DNA of 64,000 bases. It comes from Geothermobacter hydrogeniphilus. Lineage in GTDB: Bacteria; Desulfobacterota; Desulfuromonadia; Desulfuromonadales; Geothermobacteraceae. Location: the NCBI RefSeq assembly GCF_002898515.1, contig NZ_PPFX01000007.1, forward strand, positions 2,652-66,651, given 5' to 3'. The position numbers and the translations under genes are program-made. Within the stretch, counting starts at the first letter, position 1; every line of letters begins with the position of its first letter. Below are positions 14,527-28,150 of the stretch, piece after piece. The notes below the pieces were generated by a model. It made no database searches and had not been told where the DNA came from. It saw only the letters and a program-made list of their open reading frames with translations.

Positions 14527-16016
14527 TGCCCATGCCGTCTCATTCACGCAAAATCATTCTCGTCAGCAGCCGGGACGATCTGCTCACTCTGGCCGGACAG
14601 TTGCGGGCGCAGGGCTTCGATGTGCTCAACTGCGAGGACGGTGCCCGGGCCCTGGAGATGGCGCTGACTACCGGCCCGGCACTGATGATCCTGGAAACCG
14701 ACCTGCCGTTGCTGCCGGCCTCGCGGTTGGCGCAGATTCTGCGCGCCAACCCGCGCACCGAGGGGATCGCCTTTGTCTTTATCGGCCGGGAAGGGGAGGA
14801 GGTGGACGGCTTTCAGCGTCACCGGGACCAGTTCTTTGTCCGCCCCTTCAACCAGGAACAGCTGCTCGGTGCCCTGCTGGCCTATTGTCGGCGGCAGGAA
14901 CAGACCCGCCAGGTCGGTCGTGAAGAGCAGGAGGTCGAGGGCCACCTGAACCAGATCTCGCTGGTGGACCTGCTGCAGATTTTCAGCCTCAACCGCAAGG
15001 ATGGTCTGTTGACCCTCCATCATGGCGACCGGCAGGGGAGCATCGCCCTGCTCGGCGGCCTGGTCTGTAATGCCCGGCTTGGTCGGCTGCAGGGAGAAAA
15101 GGCCTTTTTCCGTATGCTTGCCTGGAGTGAGGGAACCTTTCACTTCAGGCCGGGGGTGAGCGGGGAAGAAGCCCGGATCACCACGCCGACCGATCACCTG
15201 ATCATGGAAGGCCTGCGGCAGCAGGATGAACTGGCGGCTCAGGCGCATGCCCTGCCGCATCCCGAAGATAAGCTGGTCCTCAAGGTTCCGAACGGCCATC
15301 TGCCGCGTGGTCTGCGGCCCGCCACCCAGGAAATTCTGCTGCTGCTGCAGTATTATCATCGGGTCGGTGATATTCTCGACCATTGCAGTCGTCCGGATCT
15401 CGAAGTGCTGCAGATTCTGCAGGTGCTGCTCGACAAGGGGTTGCTCGGCGCCGCGCCCCGTACGGCCGAGGATGATGACGACCGGCAACTGCTCAGTTCC
15501 GAGGAGATCATCGCCATCAAGGACAGCTTGGGAGAAGGTGATATCCTGTTGGAGGAGGCTTCGGCCAAACTGGTGGTGCTGGCCAACAGCCCGGCGGATC
15601 TGAACTATGTCCTCGATGCCCTGCAGGGCATTCGGGAATTCGAACCGGAAGGAGAATTGCTGCGACATCCGGGACAACTGCCGTTGGGGGATGTCGGCCG
15701 ACTGAAGATTTCCGAGAATTTTTCCGTGCGGCTTTTCTGCCTGCCGACCGACGCGGAAAAGACCCCGCTCTGGCGGCCTTTCTGCAGGCGTCTACTGGGG
15801 GTTCTGTCCCTCGGGGGCAGCAGCGGGACCGCCCGGGCCGAAGAATTTTTCCGTCATCACAGTGATGCCCCGGTTGTCCCCCTGGCCGGTGCCGTTCCGC
15901 GGCCCGGGGTGTTGCGGCTGGAACCGGGCGATCGCCAGGGGTTGCGGCAGTTGCTGCACGCCTTTGCCGAGCCGTTCCGCAGCCCGGTGGAGCTGACCCT
16001 GTCGTCAACCGGCTGA
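14526..16016 (+). CDS. Response regulator-like protein with DUF4388 (PATAN) domain and pseudo-GTPase-like tail
   Basis: The 496-residue protein has a receiver-like domain (about 8-122) in which the acceptor region reads M-I-L-E-T-D-L-P, so phosphorylation is doubtful. A DUF4388/PATAN domain (about 140-225; GHLNQISLVDLLQIFSLN) follows. The tail (about 345-490) has the order of strands of MglA/COG2229-type small GTPases (a KLVVLANS strand, then VRLFCLPTDAE where GTPases have LFGTPGQ, then an A-P-V-V-P-L strand), but the Walker A lysine motif is gone. Its ATG overlaps the previous stop (TGATG-type). The stop TGA lies inside repeat B3. Confidence 0.75.
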   Translation: MPMPSHSRKIILVSSRDDLLTLAGQLRAQGFDVLNCEDGARALEMALTTGPALMILETDLPLLPASRLAQILRANPRTEGIAFVFIGREGEEVDGFQRHRDQFFVRPFNQEQLLGALLAYCRRQEQTRQVGREEQEVEGHLNQISLVDLLQIFSLNRKDGLLTLHHGDRQGSIALLGGLVCNARLGRLQGEKAFFRMLAWSEGTFHFRPGVSGEEARITTPTDHLIMEGLRQQDELAAQAHALPHPEDKLVLKVPNGHLPRGLRPATQEILLLLQYYHRVGDILDHCSRPDLEVLQILQVLLDKGLLGAAPRTAEDDDDRQLLSSEEIIAIKDSLGEGDILLEEASAKLVVLANSPADLNYVLDALQGIREFEPEGELLRHPGQLPLGDVGRLKISENFSVRLFCLPTDAEKTPLWRPFCRRLLGVLSLGGSSGTARAEEFFRHHSDAPVVPLAGAVPRPGVLRLEPGDRQGLRQLLHAFAEPFRSPVELTLSSTG

Positions 16017-16129
16017 GGAAAAACGCCCATCTGCGGCGTTGTCCTGCCCCCGCGTCAACGACGTACCTTCCGGTACGCCTTATGCCGCGAGGGTGCGGAC
16101 GCCTTGCATCTGGACATTTTTGCTCAGCC
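16011..16129 (+). repeat. Family B palindromic repeat, copy 3
   Basis: 119-bp imperfect palindrome. The TGA in its opening GGCTGAGG is the stop codon of the DUF4388 gene, as in copy 1, so the last two codons and the stop come from the repeat. Confidence 0.92.
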
Positions 16130-16186
16130 TGGGGGACGTGTTTTCATTTTAGCGATGTTCCGTACGAGCGGAGAACTGGAGAGACA

Positions 16187-16840
16187 ATGATTGATCTGCA
16201 CACCCACACAGTTTTCAGCGACGGTGAACTGATCCCGGCTGAACTCGCCCGGCGGGCGGCGGTGGCCGGTTACCGGGCCCTGGCGATGACCGATCATGGC
16301 GATCGCTCCAACCTCGACCTGATTATTCCCCGCGTCGCCCGCGTCGCCGGGGAACTCGGCAGCGCCTGGGGGCTGACCGTGCTGTCCGGGATCGAACTGA
16401 CCCATGTGCCGCCGCAGCAGATCGCCGCTGCGGCTGATGAAGCGCGCGGACTCGGCGCAAAGATCATTATCGTTCACGGTGAAACCATCGTCGAACCGGT
16501 TGCCGCGGGCACCAACCGCGCGGCGCTGGAAGCCGACATCGATATCCTCGCCCACCCCGGCCTGATCAGCATCGAGGATGCCCGGCTGGCCGCTGAGCGC
16601 GGCATCCATCTCGAACTGACCACCCGCCGGGGGCACTCCCTGTGTAACGGCCACGTCGCCCGCGTGGCGCTGGAAACAGGAGCGAAGCTGGTGATCAACA
16701 ACGATGCCCACGCCCCCGGCGATCTTCTCTCCCCGGAACTGATGCGCCGCGTGGCGCTCGGCGCCGGACTGGACGAAGCCCGGGTCGACGAGGCGCTGGC
16801 CAACTCGGCGGCGCTGGTGGCGCGGGTAGAAAAGGTTTAA
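16187..16840 (+). CDS. PHP domain phosphoesterase (histidinol-phosphatase-like)
   Basis: The 217-residue protein opens with the PHP metal motif M-I-D-L-H-T-H-T and continues AMTDHGDRSNLD, GIELTHV, I-I-V-H-G-E, DILAHPG and NNDAHAPGDL. These supply a complete set of His/Asp/Glu ligands for a multi-metal phosphoesterase. Related archaeal and deltaproteobacterial proteins are annotated histidinol phosphate phosphatase family; the actual substrate is unknown. A GGAGAGA ribosome site precedes the ATG. Its stop TAA falls in the first bases of repeat C2. Confidence 0.85.
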   Translation: MIDLHTHTVFSDGELIPAELARRAAVAGYRALAMTDHGDRSNLDLIIPRVARVAGELGSAWGLTVLSGIELTHVPPQQIAAAADEARGLGAKIIIVHGETIVEPVAAGTNRAALEADIDILAHPGLISIEDARLAAERGIHLELTTRRGHSLCNGHVARVALETGAKLVINNDAHAPGDLLSPELMRRVALGAGLDEARVDEALANSAALVARVEKV

Positions 16841-16918
16841 CGCAGAGCTGGAGAGAGGCAGAGTCGGAGAGAAAACTCTTGTCTCTGCGTACTCTCCATC
16901 TCTGCGCCTCTCCGTTAA
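16837..16918. repeat. Family C inverted repeat, copy 2
   Basis: An 82-bp version with ends TTAACGCAGAG / CTCTCCGTTAA and internal GCAGAG/CTCTGC units. The stop codon of the PHP gene is part of the left end. Confidence 0.8.
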
Positions 16919-16975
16919 AAATATTTGCTGCGCATCGGCGGTGACCAACGACACGAAGCCAGGACGGATATCCCC

Positions 16976-18046
16976 ATGACCGACGAGTCTTTCGCCTTTC
17001 TCAAACAACTGCTTGAATCCCCCAGTCCCTCCGGTTACGAGGCGCCGGCGCGGGCCCTGCTGCGGCAGCGGGTTGCAGCATGCGCCGACCGGGTCGAGGT
17101 CGACATGCTCGGCAACCTGGTGGCGGTGCTCGAAGGGGAGGGGGAGCATCGTCCGCGGCTGATGCTGACCGCGCACTGTGACGAGATCGGTTTCCTGGTG
17201 CGGCACATCGATGACCGCGGATTTCTCTTTTTCGCACCCATCGGCGGGGTCGACGCCCACCTGGTGCCGGGCCAGCGGGTCAGCGTGCAGACGGCCAATG
17301 GCCCCCTGCGCGGGGTGGTCGGCAAGAAACCGATTCACCTGCTGGAGGCCAAGGAGCGCAAGCGGGTGGTGCCGATCACCGAGCAGTTCATCGATATCGG
17401 TTGCGCCGACGGTGAAGAGGCCCGTGCGCTGGTGGCGGTCGGTGACCCGGTGGTGTTTGCCGCCGGTCTTGAACGGTTGCAGGGGACGCGCGTCACCTCG
17501 CGGGCGCTGGATGACAAGATGGGCGCCTGGCTGGTGGCCGAGGCCTTCTGTCGTCTGGCGGCGGGCAAGCGGCCGGCGGCCGACATCCACGCCCTGTTCA
17601 CCGTCCAGGAAGAGGTCGGCCTGCGGGGAGCCGGTCCCGGCGCCTTCGGGGTCGCTCCTGACGTGGCGATCGCGGTCGAAATCGGTCACGGTACCGATAC
17701 CCCGGCTCACAGTCCCGCGCAGAGCGGCGATGTCCGTCTCGGGAAGGGACCGCTGCTCTCGCGCGGGCCCAATATCAATCACGCCCTGTTCGGGCTGCTG
17801 CGGGCCACCGCCGCCGAGGTCGGGATCCCCCTGCAGGTGATCGGTGAAGCGCGCGGCACCGGAACCGACGCCAATGTCATCCAGCTCTCCCGCAACGGGG
17901 TGGCGACCGCCCTGCTGCGGGTGCCGACCCGCTACCTGCATACGCCATCGGAAGTCCTCGATCTGAACGACCTGGAACAGGCGCTCGACCTGCTGGTCGC
18001 CGTTGCCGGAAAGGTGCGTTCCCGACGCGATTTTATCCCTGACTGA
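16976..18046 (+). CDS. M42 family metallopeptidase (glutamyl aminopeptidase/endoglucanase-like)
   Basis: This 356-residue protein matches M42 aminopeptidases: SPSPSGYE near the start, metal ligands in LTAHCDEIGF (about 65-74), ALDDKMGAWL (about 178-187) and the catalytic pair VQEEVGLRGA (about 207-216), with a late R-Y-L-H-T-P-S-E-V ligand motif. These enzymes form dodecameric cytoplasmic shells that trim peptides. I use the ATG at 16976; an in-frame start at 16925 lacks family similarity. Confidence 0.9.
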   Translation: MTDESFAFLKQLLESPSPSGYEAPARALLRQRVAACADRVEVDMLGNLVAVLEGEGEHRPRLMLTAHCDEIGFLVRHIDDRGFLFFAPIGGVDAHLVPGQRVSVQTANGPLRGVVGKKPIHLLEAKERKRVVPITEQFIDIGCADGEEARALVAVGDPVVFAAGLERLQGTRVTSRALDDKMGAWLVAEAFCRLAAGKRPAADIHALFTVQEEVGLRGAGPGAFGVAPDVAIAVEIGHGTDTPAHSPAQSGDVRLGKGPLLSRGPNINHALFGLLRATAAEVGIPLQVIGEARGTGTDANVIQLSRNGVATALLRVPTRYLHTPSEVLDLNDLEQALDLLVAVAGKVRSRRDFIPD

Positions 18047-18130
18047 CGGCCGTTGCGGCGGGGGATCCGGGCGGGCTGGCGCGTCACGGTCGGCAGGTTG
18101 CCGGCGGCGTCTTTTTCTCGCTCTTTCCGG

Positions 18131-19686
<1,556 letters not shown>

Positions 19687-19692
19687 CCGGAT

Positions 19693-19737
19693 CGCCCGCG
19701 GGGCCGATCGCAAGATCGTTCCGCGGGCGCTTTCTTT
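19693..19737 (+). terminator. Hairpin between guaB and guaA (terminator or attenuator)
   Basis: A 9-base GC stem (CGCCCGCGG / CCGCGGGCG, 19693-19701 and 19721-19729) encloses a smaller GATC-GCAA-GATC hairpin and is followed by CTTTCTTTCT. It lies 7 bases after the guaB stop and 44 before the guaA start, so it probably lowers or gates read-through into guaA. Confidence 0.6.
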
Positions 19738-19772
19738 CTCCGCCGCGATTCCGGCCGGTCACAGGAAATACC

Positions 19773-21335
19773 ATGTCCCAGGATATTCACCAGGAACGGA
19801 TTCTGATCCTCGATTTCGGTTCCCAGTACACCCAGCTGATTGCCCGCCGGGTCCGCGAAGCCCACGTCTACTGCGAACTGCATCCCTTCGACATGTCGCC
19901 GGCCGACATCAGGGCCTTCGCGCCGAAGGGCATCATCCTCTCCGGCGGCCCCAAGTCGGTTTATGAGGAGGGTGCTCCGGCGGTCGCCGAGGAACTGTTC
20001 GAGCTCGGCGTGCCGGTGTTTGGTATCTGCTATGGCATGCAACTGCTCTGCCACCATTTCGGCGGCGCCGTAGTGCCGGCCGGCAAGCGTGAATACGGTC
20101 ATGCCGAACTGCAGCGAAAAGGAACGCCGGGGCCGTTGTTCGACAGTTTTTTCGTCGAAGGCAAAAGCCCGGTGTGGATGAGCCACGGCGATCACGTGGA
20201 GAAGGTGCCCGACGGCTTCGAGGTGATCGCCGCGACCGAGAACGCGCCGGTCTGCGCCATCCAGAACGTTGCCCGCAATCTCTATGGCGTTCAGTTTCAC
20301 CCCGAAGTCAACCACACCCCGCGCGGCGAGGTGCTGATTGACACCTTTGTCCGCAAAATCTGCGCCTGCCACGGGGAATGGACCCCGGGGCAGATCATCG
20401 AGGACGCGATACGCCGCATCCGGGGCCAGGTTGGTGATGACAAGGTCATTCTCGGTCTCTCCGGCGGGGTCGACTCGTCGGTGGCGGCGGCGCTGATCCA
20501 TCGCGCCATCGGCGACCAGCTGACCTGTGTCTTTGTCGACAACGGCCTGCTGCGGCTCGGCGAGGGGGACCAGGTGATGGCGACCTTCGCCGAGAATCTC
20601 GGCGTCAAGGTGATCCGGGTCGATGCCGAGGAGCGCTTTCTCGGCAAACTCGCCGGGGTGACCGACCCGGAAGCCAAGCGCAAGATCATCGGCGGACTGT
20701 TCGTCGATATCTTCGAGGAGGAATCGAAGAAAATCACCGACGCCAACTGGCTGGCGCAGGGGACCATCTATCCCGACGTGATCGAATCGGCGGGCGCCAA
20801 AACCGGCAAGGCGCACAATATCAAGAGCCATCACAACGTCGGTGGCCTGCCCGACTACATGAAGCTCAAGCTGCTCGAACCGCTGCGCGAGCTGTTCAAG
20901 GACGAGGTACGGGCGATCGGCGAGGAACTCGGTCTGCCGCACCAGATGGTCTGGCGGCACCCCTTCCCCGGACCGGGGCTGGGGGTGCGGATTCTCGGCG
21001 AGGTGAAGAAGGAGTACGCCGACATCCTGCGCCAGGCCGACGCCATCTACATCGAGGAACTCTACCGCAGCGGCCACTATGAGAAGATCAGCCAGGCCTT
21101 CGCCGTCTTCCTGCCGGTCAAGAGCGTCGGCGTGATGGGGGACGGGCGCACCTACGAGTACGTGGTCGCCCTGCGCGCGGTTGAGACCAGGGATTTCATG
21201 ACTGCCGGCTGGTACCCGATGCCCTACGAAGACCTGGCCCGCATCTCCAACCGGATCATCAACGAGGTCAAGGGGGTCAACCGGGTCGCCTACGATATCT
21301 CCTCAAAACCGCCGGCCACGATTGAGTGGGAGTAG
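19773..21335 (+). CDS. guaA: GMP synthase (glutamine-hydrolysing)
   Basis: This 520-residue two-domain enzyme converts XMP to GMP. The class I glutamine amidotransferase domain (about 9-200) has the nucleophile in FGICYGMQ and His in V-Q-F-H-P-E-V. The ATP-pyrophosphatase domain has the PP-loop LSGGVDSS (about 229-236), and the GMP synthase C-terminal dimerisation domain ends IEWE. Its position after guaB matches the usual gua operon. Confidence 0.98.
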   Translation: MSQDIHQERILILDFGSQYTQLIARRVREAHVYCELHPFDMSPADIRAFAPKGIILSGGPKSVYEEGAPAVAEELFELGVPVFGICYGMQLLCHHFGGAVVPAGKREYGHAELQRKGTPGPLFDSFFVEGKSPVWMSHGDHVEKVPDGFEVIAATENAPVCAIQNVARNLYGVQFHPEVNHTPRGEVLIDTFVRKICACHGEWTPGQIIEDAIRRIRGQVGDDKVILGLSGGVDSSVAAALIHRAIGDQLTCVFVDNGLLRLGEGDQVMATFAENLGVKVIRVDAEERFLGKLAGVTDPEAKRKIIGGLFVDIFEEESKKITDANWLAQGTIYPDVIESAGAKTGKAHNIKSHHNVGGLPDYMKLKLLEPLRELFKDEVRAIGEELGLPHQMVWRHPFPGPGLGVRILGEVKKEYADILRQADAIYIEELYRSGHYEKISQAFAVFLPVKSVGVMGDGRTYEYVVALRAVETRDFMTAGWYPMPYEDLARISNRIINEVKGVNRVAYDISSKPPATIEWE

Positions 21336-21413
21336 GGCTGATCTCTGCGCTGCCAGCCGGAAGATTGCGGTCAAGTCGCTGCATCTCGCGCCTGACCTGC
21401 TAATCTTGTTTCC

Positions 21414-21971
21414 ATGTGTCCTCTTTTCAGATTGGCCATCGGCCTGTCGCTCCTGCTCCTTTCCGTGACACCGGTCGCGGCCGAGGAGCAGATCAGTGAA
21501 TTCCAGGTCCGTTCCTTTACCGCCCAGTGCATCAACCTGCTGCGGCAGGACCGATTCGACCTGGTGGCCGGTTATTATCTTCTCGACCCGGGTCGGGATG
21601 CCGACCCGGTTGCCCGCGAGCGGCACCAACTGGCCGCCGGCCTGGCAAAACTGCGTGGCATCTTCGGGGATTTCGGCCAGGTGCGGATTCCGGACGCACC
21701 GCAGCGTTCCCACCAGTTTGAGATCCAGGGGATGACCGACGCCTACTGGCGGGATCGACCCCGGCATTTCCAGGTGGTCTATGGCACAACCTTTTCCCGT
21801 ATCGGCGAAGGGGCGCTGGTTTTCCGGGTGGTGGTCTACGATCATCGGCTGCGGTTGCGTTCGGTCGCCTACGCCCTGTCGGCTGACGAGCCCGGGGCCG
21901 ACCAGCGCAAAGCCGGGATCGAAAAGCATATGCAGAGCTTTTTCCAACATCTTCAGTCCGGTCGGCGCTAG
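21414..21971 (+). CDS. Hypothetical exported protein
   Basis: The 185-residue product has a cleavable signal peptide (LAIGLSLLLLSVTPVAAEE, cleavage after A-A near residue 23) and a mixed alpha/beta body with no motif I recognise. It may be a periplasmic protein with a cystatin- or SnoaL-like fold, but that is only an impression. It has no strong ribosome site. It lies between guaA and the WYL regulator on the same strand. Confidence 0.6.
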   Translation: MCPLFRLAIGLSLLLLSVTPVAAEEQISEFQVRSFTAQCINLLRQDRFDLVAGYYLLDPGRDADPVARERHQLAAGLAKLRGIFGDFGQVRIPDAPQRSHQFEIQGMTDAYWRDRPRHFQVVYGTTFSRIGEGALVFRVVVYDHRLRLRSVAYALSADEPGADQRKAGIEKHMQSFFQHLQSGRR

Positions 21972-22013
21972 TGCGCGAAGCTTGTTGCTCAACCTGTTCA
22001 TCAGGGAGGGATC

Positions 22014-23024
22014 ATGAACGGTGAAACGCGTCGCCGGGGAAAACCGGCCAAGAAGTACAGCCAGGCCGCCCGGCTGCACGATGTCATCCGCATCCTCGAG
22101 GCGCGCTATGGTGCCACCGTCGACGAACTGGCCGAGGAATGCGGCGTCACCCGGCGGACCATCTATCGCGACCTGCAGGCGATCAGCGACGCCGGCTACC
22201 CGCTGGTCAGTGAGCCGGGTGTCGACGGTCGCACGCTACATCGCTTTGTCAGCGGATTTTCCCGCATCCCGCCGGTTGCTTTCTCTCTTGAAGAGCTGAT
22301 GACCCTCTACTTCTGCCGTGGACAGCTCGGTTTTCTGCGGGGAACCCCTTTTCAGGATGACCTTGACGCCATCTTTGGTCGTATCCGCTCGGTGCTGCCG
22401 CCGCGCAGCGTCGCTCACCTGGAGCGGATCGCTTCGGCCGCGGCGCCGAAGTTCCTCGGCATCCGCGACTATGCCGGCAGGAAAAAGCAGCTTGAACTGC
22501 TGCGCAGGGCGCTGCTTCATCAGTACCGCTGCCGGTTGCGTTACACCCCCCCGCACCGCGACACCGTCGCGTACCTGTTTGACCCTTACACCCTGCTGTT
22601 TCACAAAGATTCTCTCTACCTCGGCGGTTATGCTCACAACCGCGAGGCGTTGCGACTGTTCCTGGTCGACCGCGTGGAGGATGTGGAACTGCTCGATGAA
22701 CGCTTCGAGGTCCCCGAGGACTACCGGGCCGAGGATCTGACCGGTCAGTCTTTCGGTCTGATCGACGAGGGGGAGGAGTTCACCGCGCGGGTGCGATTTT
22801 CCGGCGAGATCGCCCACCTGGTGCGGGAACGAACCTGGCATCCGAGCCAGCAGCTTCGCGAACTGGCAGACGGTTCCATTGAACTGAGCCTGACCGTCAG
22901 CGGCGAAACCGAATTGCTGGCCTGGCTTTATTCCTATCTCCCCCACGTCGAAGTCCTGGAGCCCGCTCCGTTGCGGGACCGCTTCGCGGACGGGCTACGC
23001 TGCGCACTGCAGAAATATTCCTGA
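22014..23024 (+). CDS. WYL domain-containing transcriptional regulator
   Basis: The 336-residue protein has an N-terminal helix-turn-helix of the HTH_11/DeoR type (A-T-V-D-E-L-A-E-E-C-G-V-T-R-R-T-I-Y-R, about 38-56), a central WYL domain (about 155-240) and a C-terminal WCX extension. WYL proteins sense ligands, often nucleic acid or nucleotide-derived, and regulate stress or defence functions. A GGGAGG ribosome site precedes the ATG at 22014. The gene is followed by repeat A2, whose terminal hairpin lies eight bases after the stop and could act as terminator. Confidence 0.87.
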   Translation: MNGETRRRGKPAKKYSQAARLHDVIRILEARYGATVDELAEECGVTRRTIYRDLQAISDAGYPLVSEPGVDGRTLHRFVSGFSRIPPVAFSLEELMTLYFCRGQLGFLRGTPFQDDLDAIFGRIRSVLPPRSVAHLERIASAAAPKFLGIRDYAGRKKQLELLRRALLHQYRCRLRYTPPHRDTVAYLFDPYTLLFHKDSLYLGGYAHNREALRLFLVDRVEDVELLDERFEVPEDYRAEDLTGQSFGLIDEGEEFTARVRFSGEIAHLVRERTWHPSQQLRELADGSIELSLTVSGETELLAWLYSYLPHVEVLEPAPLRDRFADGLRCALQKYS

Positions 23025-23031
23025 ATCAATA

Positions 23032-23186
23032 TTGATGCTTTTGCAAAAAGCATCAAGAGTGTTGGCTAAGCAAAAAGCGCCGGCAGCAAGGCGCGCGATT
23101 GTCGAGCAATGAGGCGGACTTAAGTACGTTGAAGCAGCGAGACAAACGCAGCAACGCAGCTGCTGGTGAGTTTTTGCGACGCCATC
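23032..23186 (-). repeat. Family A palindromic repeat, copy 2
   Basis: 155 bp, reverse orientation relative to 2511-2665 and about 90% identical by eye. The small end hairpin TTGATGCTTTT / AAAAGCATCAA (23032-23056) sits just after the WYL gene. Confidence 0.85.
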
Positions 23187-23264
23187 AACATTGTGTGACT
23201 TATTCTGTCGTAAGGCCGGATATCCTGTAAGAGAAGTCAACTTGCTACCTTACGGGAGGTCAAC

Positions 23265-23696
23265 ATGGTCTTGCTGAACAGCGTGACAGAGACGGGGCAG
23301 GTCCTCTACCTGGATATCTGGAAACGGGAGAAATCGCGGGCCGCGGCCGGCGGGGAGCTGGTCTCCGGGATTCTTGGCGATGGCAGTTACGAAGGGGAAG
23401 TCCTGGTGGAGATCACGGCCGGCCGCTGTGAGCTTACCTTTCTCGACCAGCATCTCGATCCTTTGGCCCTCAAGGACTTTTTCGCCCGTGTCGACCGCGA
23501 GCAACTGCTGGAAGATCTTCAGGAGGCTCTGCTTCCCACCAGCGACGGGGCGCGCAACAACGGTCTGCCGCTCTTCCGGCGTGATGCGCCGCTTGCAGGC
23601 GCCTCGGGGGATGCGTTTCCTGAGCCGCTGGTGCGCGAGGGGCTGGCAGCCTGGCAGCCGAATCCCGAAATTGCCGATGGATTTGGGCTGGGGTAA
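23265..23696 (+). CDS. Hypothetical protein, 143 residues
   Basis: No family recognised. A strong GGGAGG ribosome site seven bases before the ATG supports expression. The first 90 residues read as a compact beta-rich domain followed by a helix (DPLALKDFFARVDREQLLEDL); the last 50 are low-complexity and proline/glycine-rich. The final 12 codons coincide with a family D hairpin repeat, so the native C-terminus may have been replaced or extended by the repeat. Confidence 0.6.
   Translation: MVLLNSVTETGQVLYLDIWKREKSRAAAGGELVSGILGDGSYEGEVLVEITAGRCELTFLDQHLDPLALKDFFARVDREQLLEDLQEALLPTSDGARNNGLPLFRRDAPLAGASGDAFPEPLVREGLAAWQPNPEIADGFGLG
23654..23690 (-). repeat. Family D short hairpin repeat, copy 2
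   Basis: Inverted relative to 6784-6818. The arms CAGCCGAATCC / GGATTTGGGCTG lie within the last codons of the 143-residue hypothetical protein. Confidence 0.65.
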
Positions 23697-23754
23697 AGGA
23701 TTTGCATTTGCCCCGCCGCTGAGCTAAAACAGGGGGAACTTTCCGGAGACCCCC

Positions 23755-24342
23755 ATGCGCACCCTTGTCCTGGCATCCACCAGCCCCTACCGTCGCCGCC
23801 TGCTTGCTCAGCTGGGCCTCAGGTTCATCGCCGCCGCTCCCCGCTGCGACGAAGAACTGAATCAGAGTGTCGCCCCCGAACTGCTGGTCAAGCATCTCGC
23901 CGCGCTCAAGGCCGAAAGCCTGGCGGAACGTTATCCCGACGCCCTGATCATCGGTTCGGACCAGGTCTTCGTCGATCCGCGCGGCCGCATTCTCGGCAAG
24001 CCGAAAACCGCCCATCGGGCCCGGGGCCAGTTGAAGGCCATGGCCGGCCGCACCCACACGTTTTATACCGGTCTGTCCCTGCTCGACAGCGCCAGCGGGC
24101 AGGCGCTGACCGATTTTGCCTCCTTCAGCGTTTCGCTGCGGGCTCTGACCGACGCCGAAATCGAGGATTACGTCGAACGGGAACGGCCCCTCGACTGCGC
24201 CGGTTCCTTCAAGATCGAGGGGCTCGGCATCGCCCTGATGGAAAGCATGGAGGGCGAGGACTACAACGCCCTGATCGGTCTGCCGCTGATCAAGCTGGTC
24301 GATTTTCTCCGCCAGTTCGGGGTGCCGGTACTCGGTTCCTGA
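23755..24342 (+). CDS. Maf family nucleotide pyrophosphatase (YceF-like)
   Basis: The 195-residue protein has Maf motifs: L-A-S-T-S-P-Y-R-R at the N-terminus, the substrate strip IIGSDQVF (about 62-69), the K-P segment and Y-V-E-R-E-R-P-L-D-C-A-G-S-F-K. Maf proteins hydrolyse modified nucleoside triphosphates. The S-D-Q rather than A-D-T signature points to the YceF subgroup (7-methyl-GTP pyrophosphatase). It is followed 113 bases later by dnaE. Confidence 0.88.
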   Translation: MRTLVLASTSPYRRRLLAQLGLRFIAAAPRCDEELNQSVAPELLVKHLAALKAESLAERYPDALIIGSDQVFVDPRGRILGKPKTAHRARGQLKAMAGRTHTFYTGLSLLDSASGQALTDFASFSVSLRALTDAEIEDYVERERPLDCAGSFKIEGLGIALMESMEGEDYNALIGLPLIKLVDFLRQFGVPVLGS

Positions 24343-24454
24343 TTGTTGACCCCGCGTCGCCGCGGATGCTAAACTCGGCGCGCTTTCAGTCGCCGCCGCC
24401 GGGAACCCGCCGTCTCCCTTTTGCCTTTCTATCTTATTGGAATTCCAAGGTCTT

Positions 24455-27928
<3,474 letters not shown>

Positions 27929-27959
27929 TAAAAGGAATTTATTGCCAGGAAAATCTTTA

Positions 27960-28115
27960 TTAACGGAGAGCCGCAGAGAGGAAGAAGGCGCAGAGAAAAA
28001 TTGAAACTAACTTTGATGTTTTCGCCCGAAAGTCAAAATGGCTTTGGCGACGTCATCAACTGTGGTTTCATAATGAAGACCTCTCCACCTCCGCACCTCT
28101 CCGACTCAGCGTTAA
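27960..28115. repeat. Family C inverted repeat, copy 3
   Basis: A longer version (156 bp): TTAACGGAGAG with CGCAGAG units on the left, about 70 bases of unrelated spacer, and ACCTCTCCGACTCAGCGTTAA on the right. It lies between dnaE and accA, and the open frame upstream of accA that runs through it is not coding. Confidence 0.75.
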
Positions 28116-28150
28116 AAAATCGCCTTTGCGTTTTTTTCGGGAGCCCACAA

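Noticed and set aside
12535-14547. 670-codon minus-strand open frame opposite the response regulator
   Set aside because: Low-complexity H/Q/G-rich translation and a fully convincing gene on the other strand.
28001-28150. N-terminal extension of accA through repeat C3
   Set aside because: The extension is made of repeat DNA; the conserved AccA N-terminus begins at 28151.
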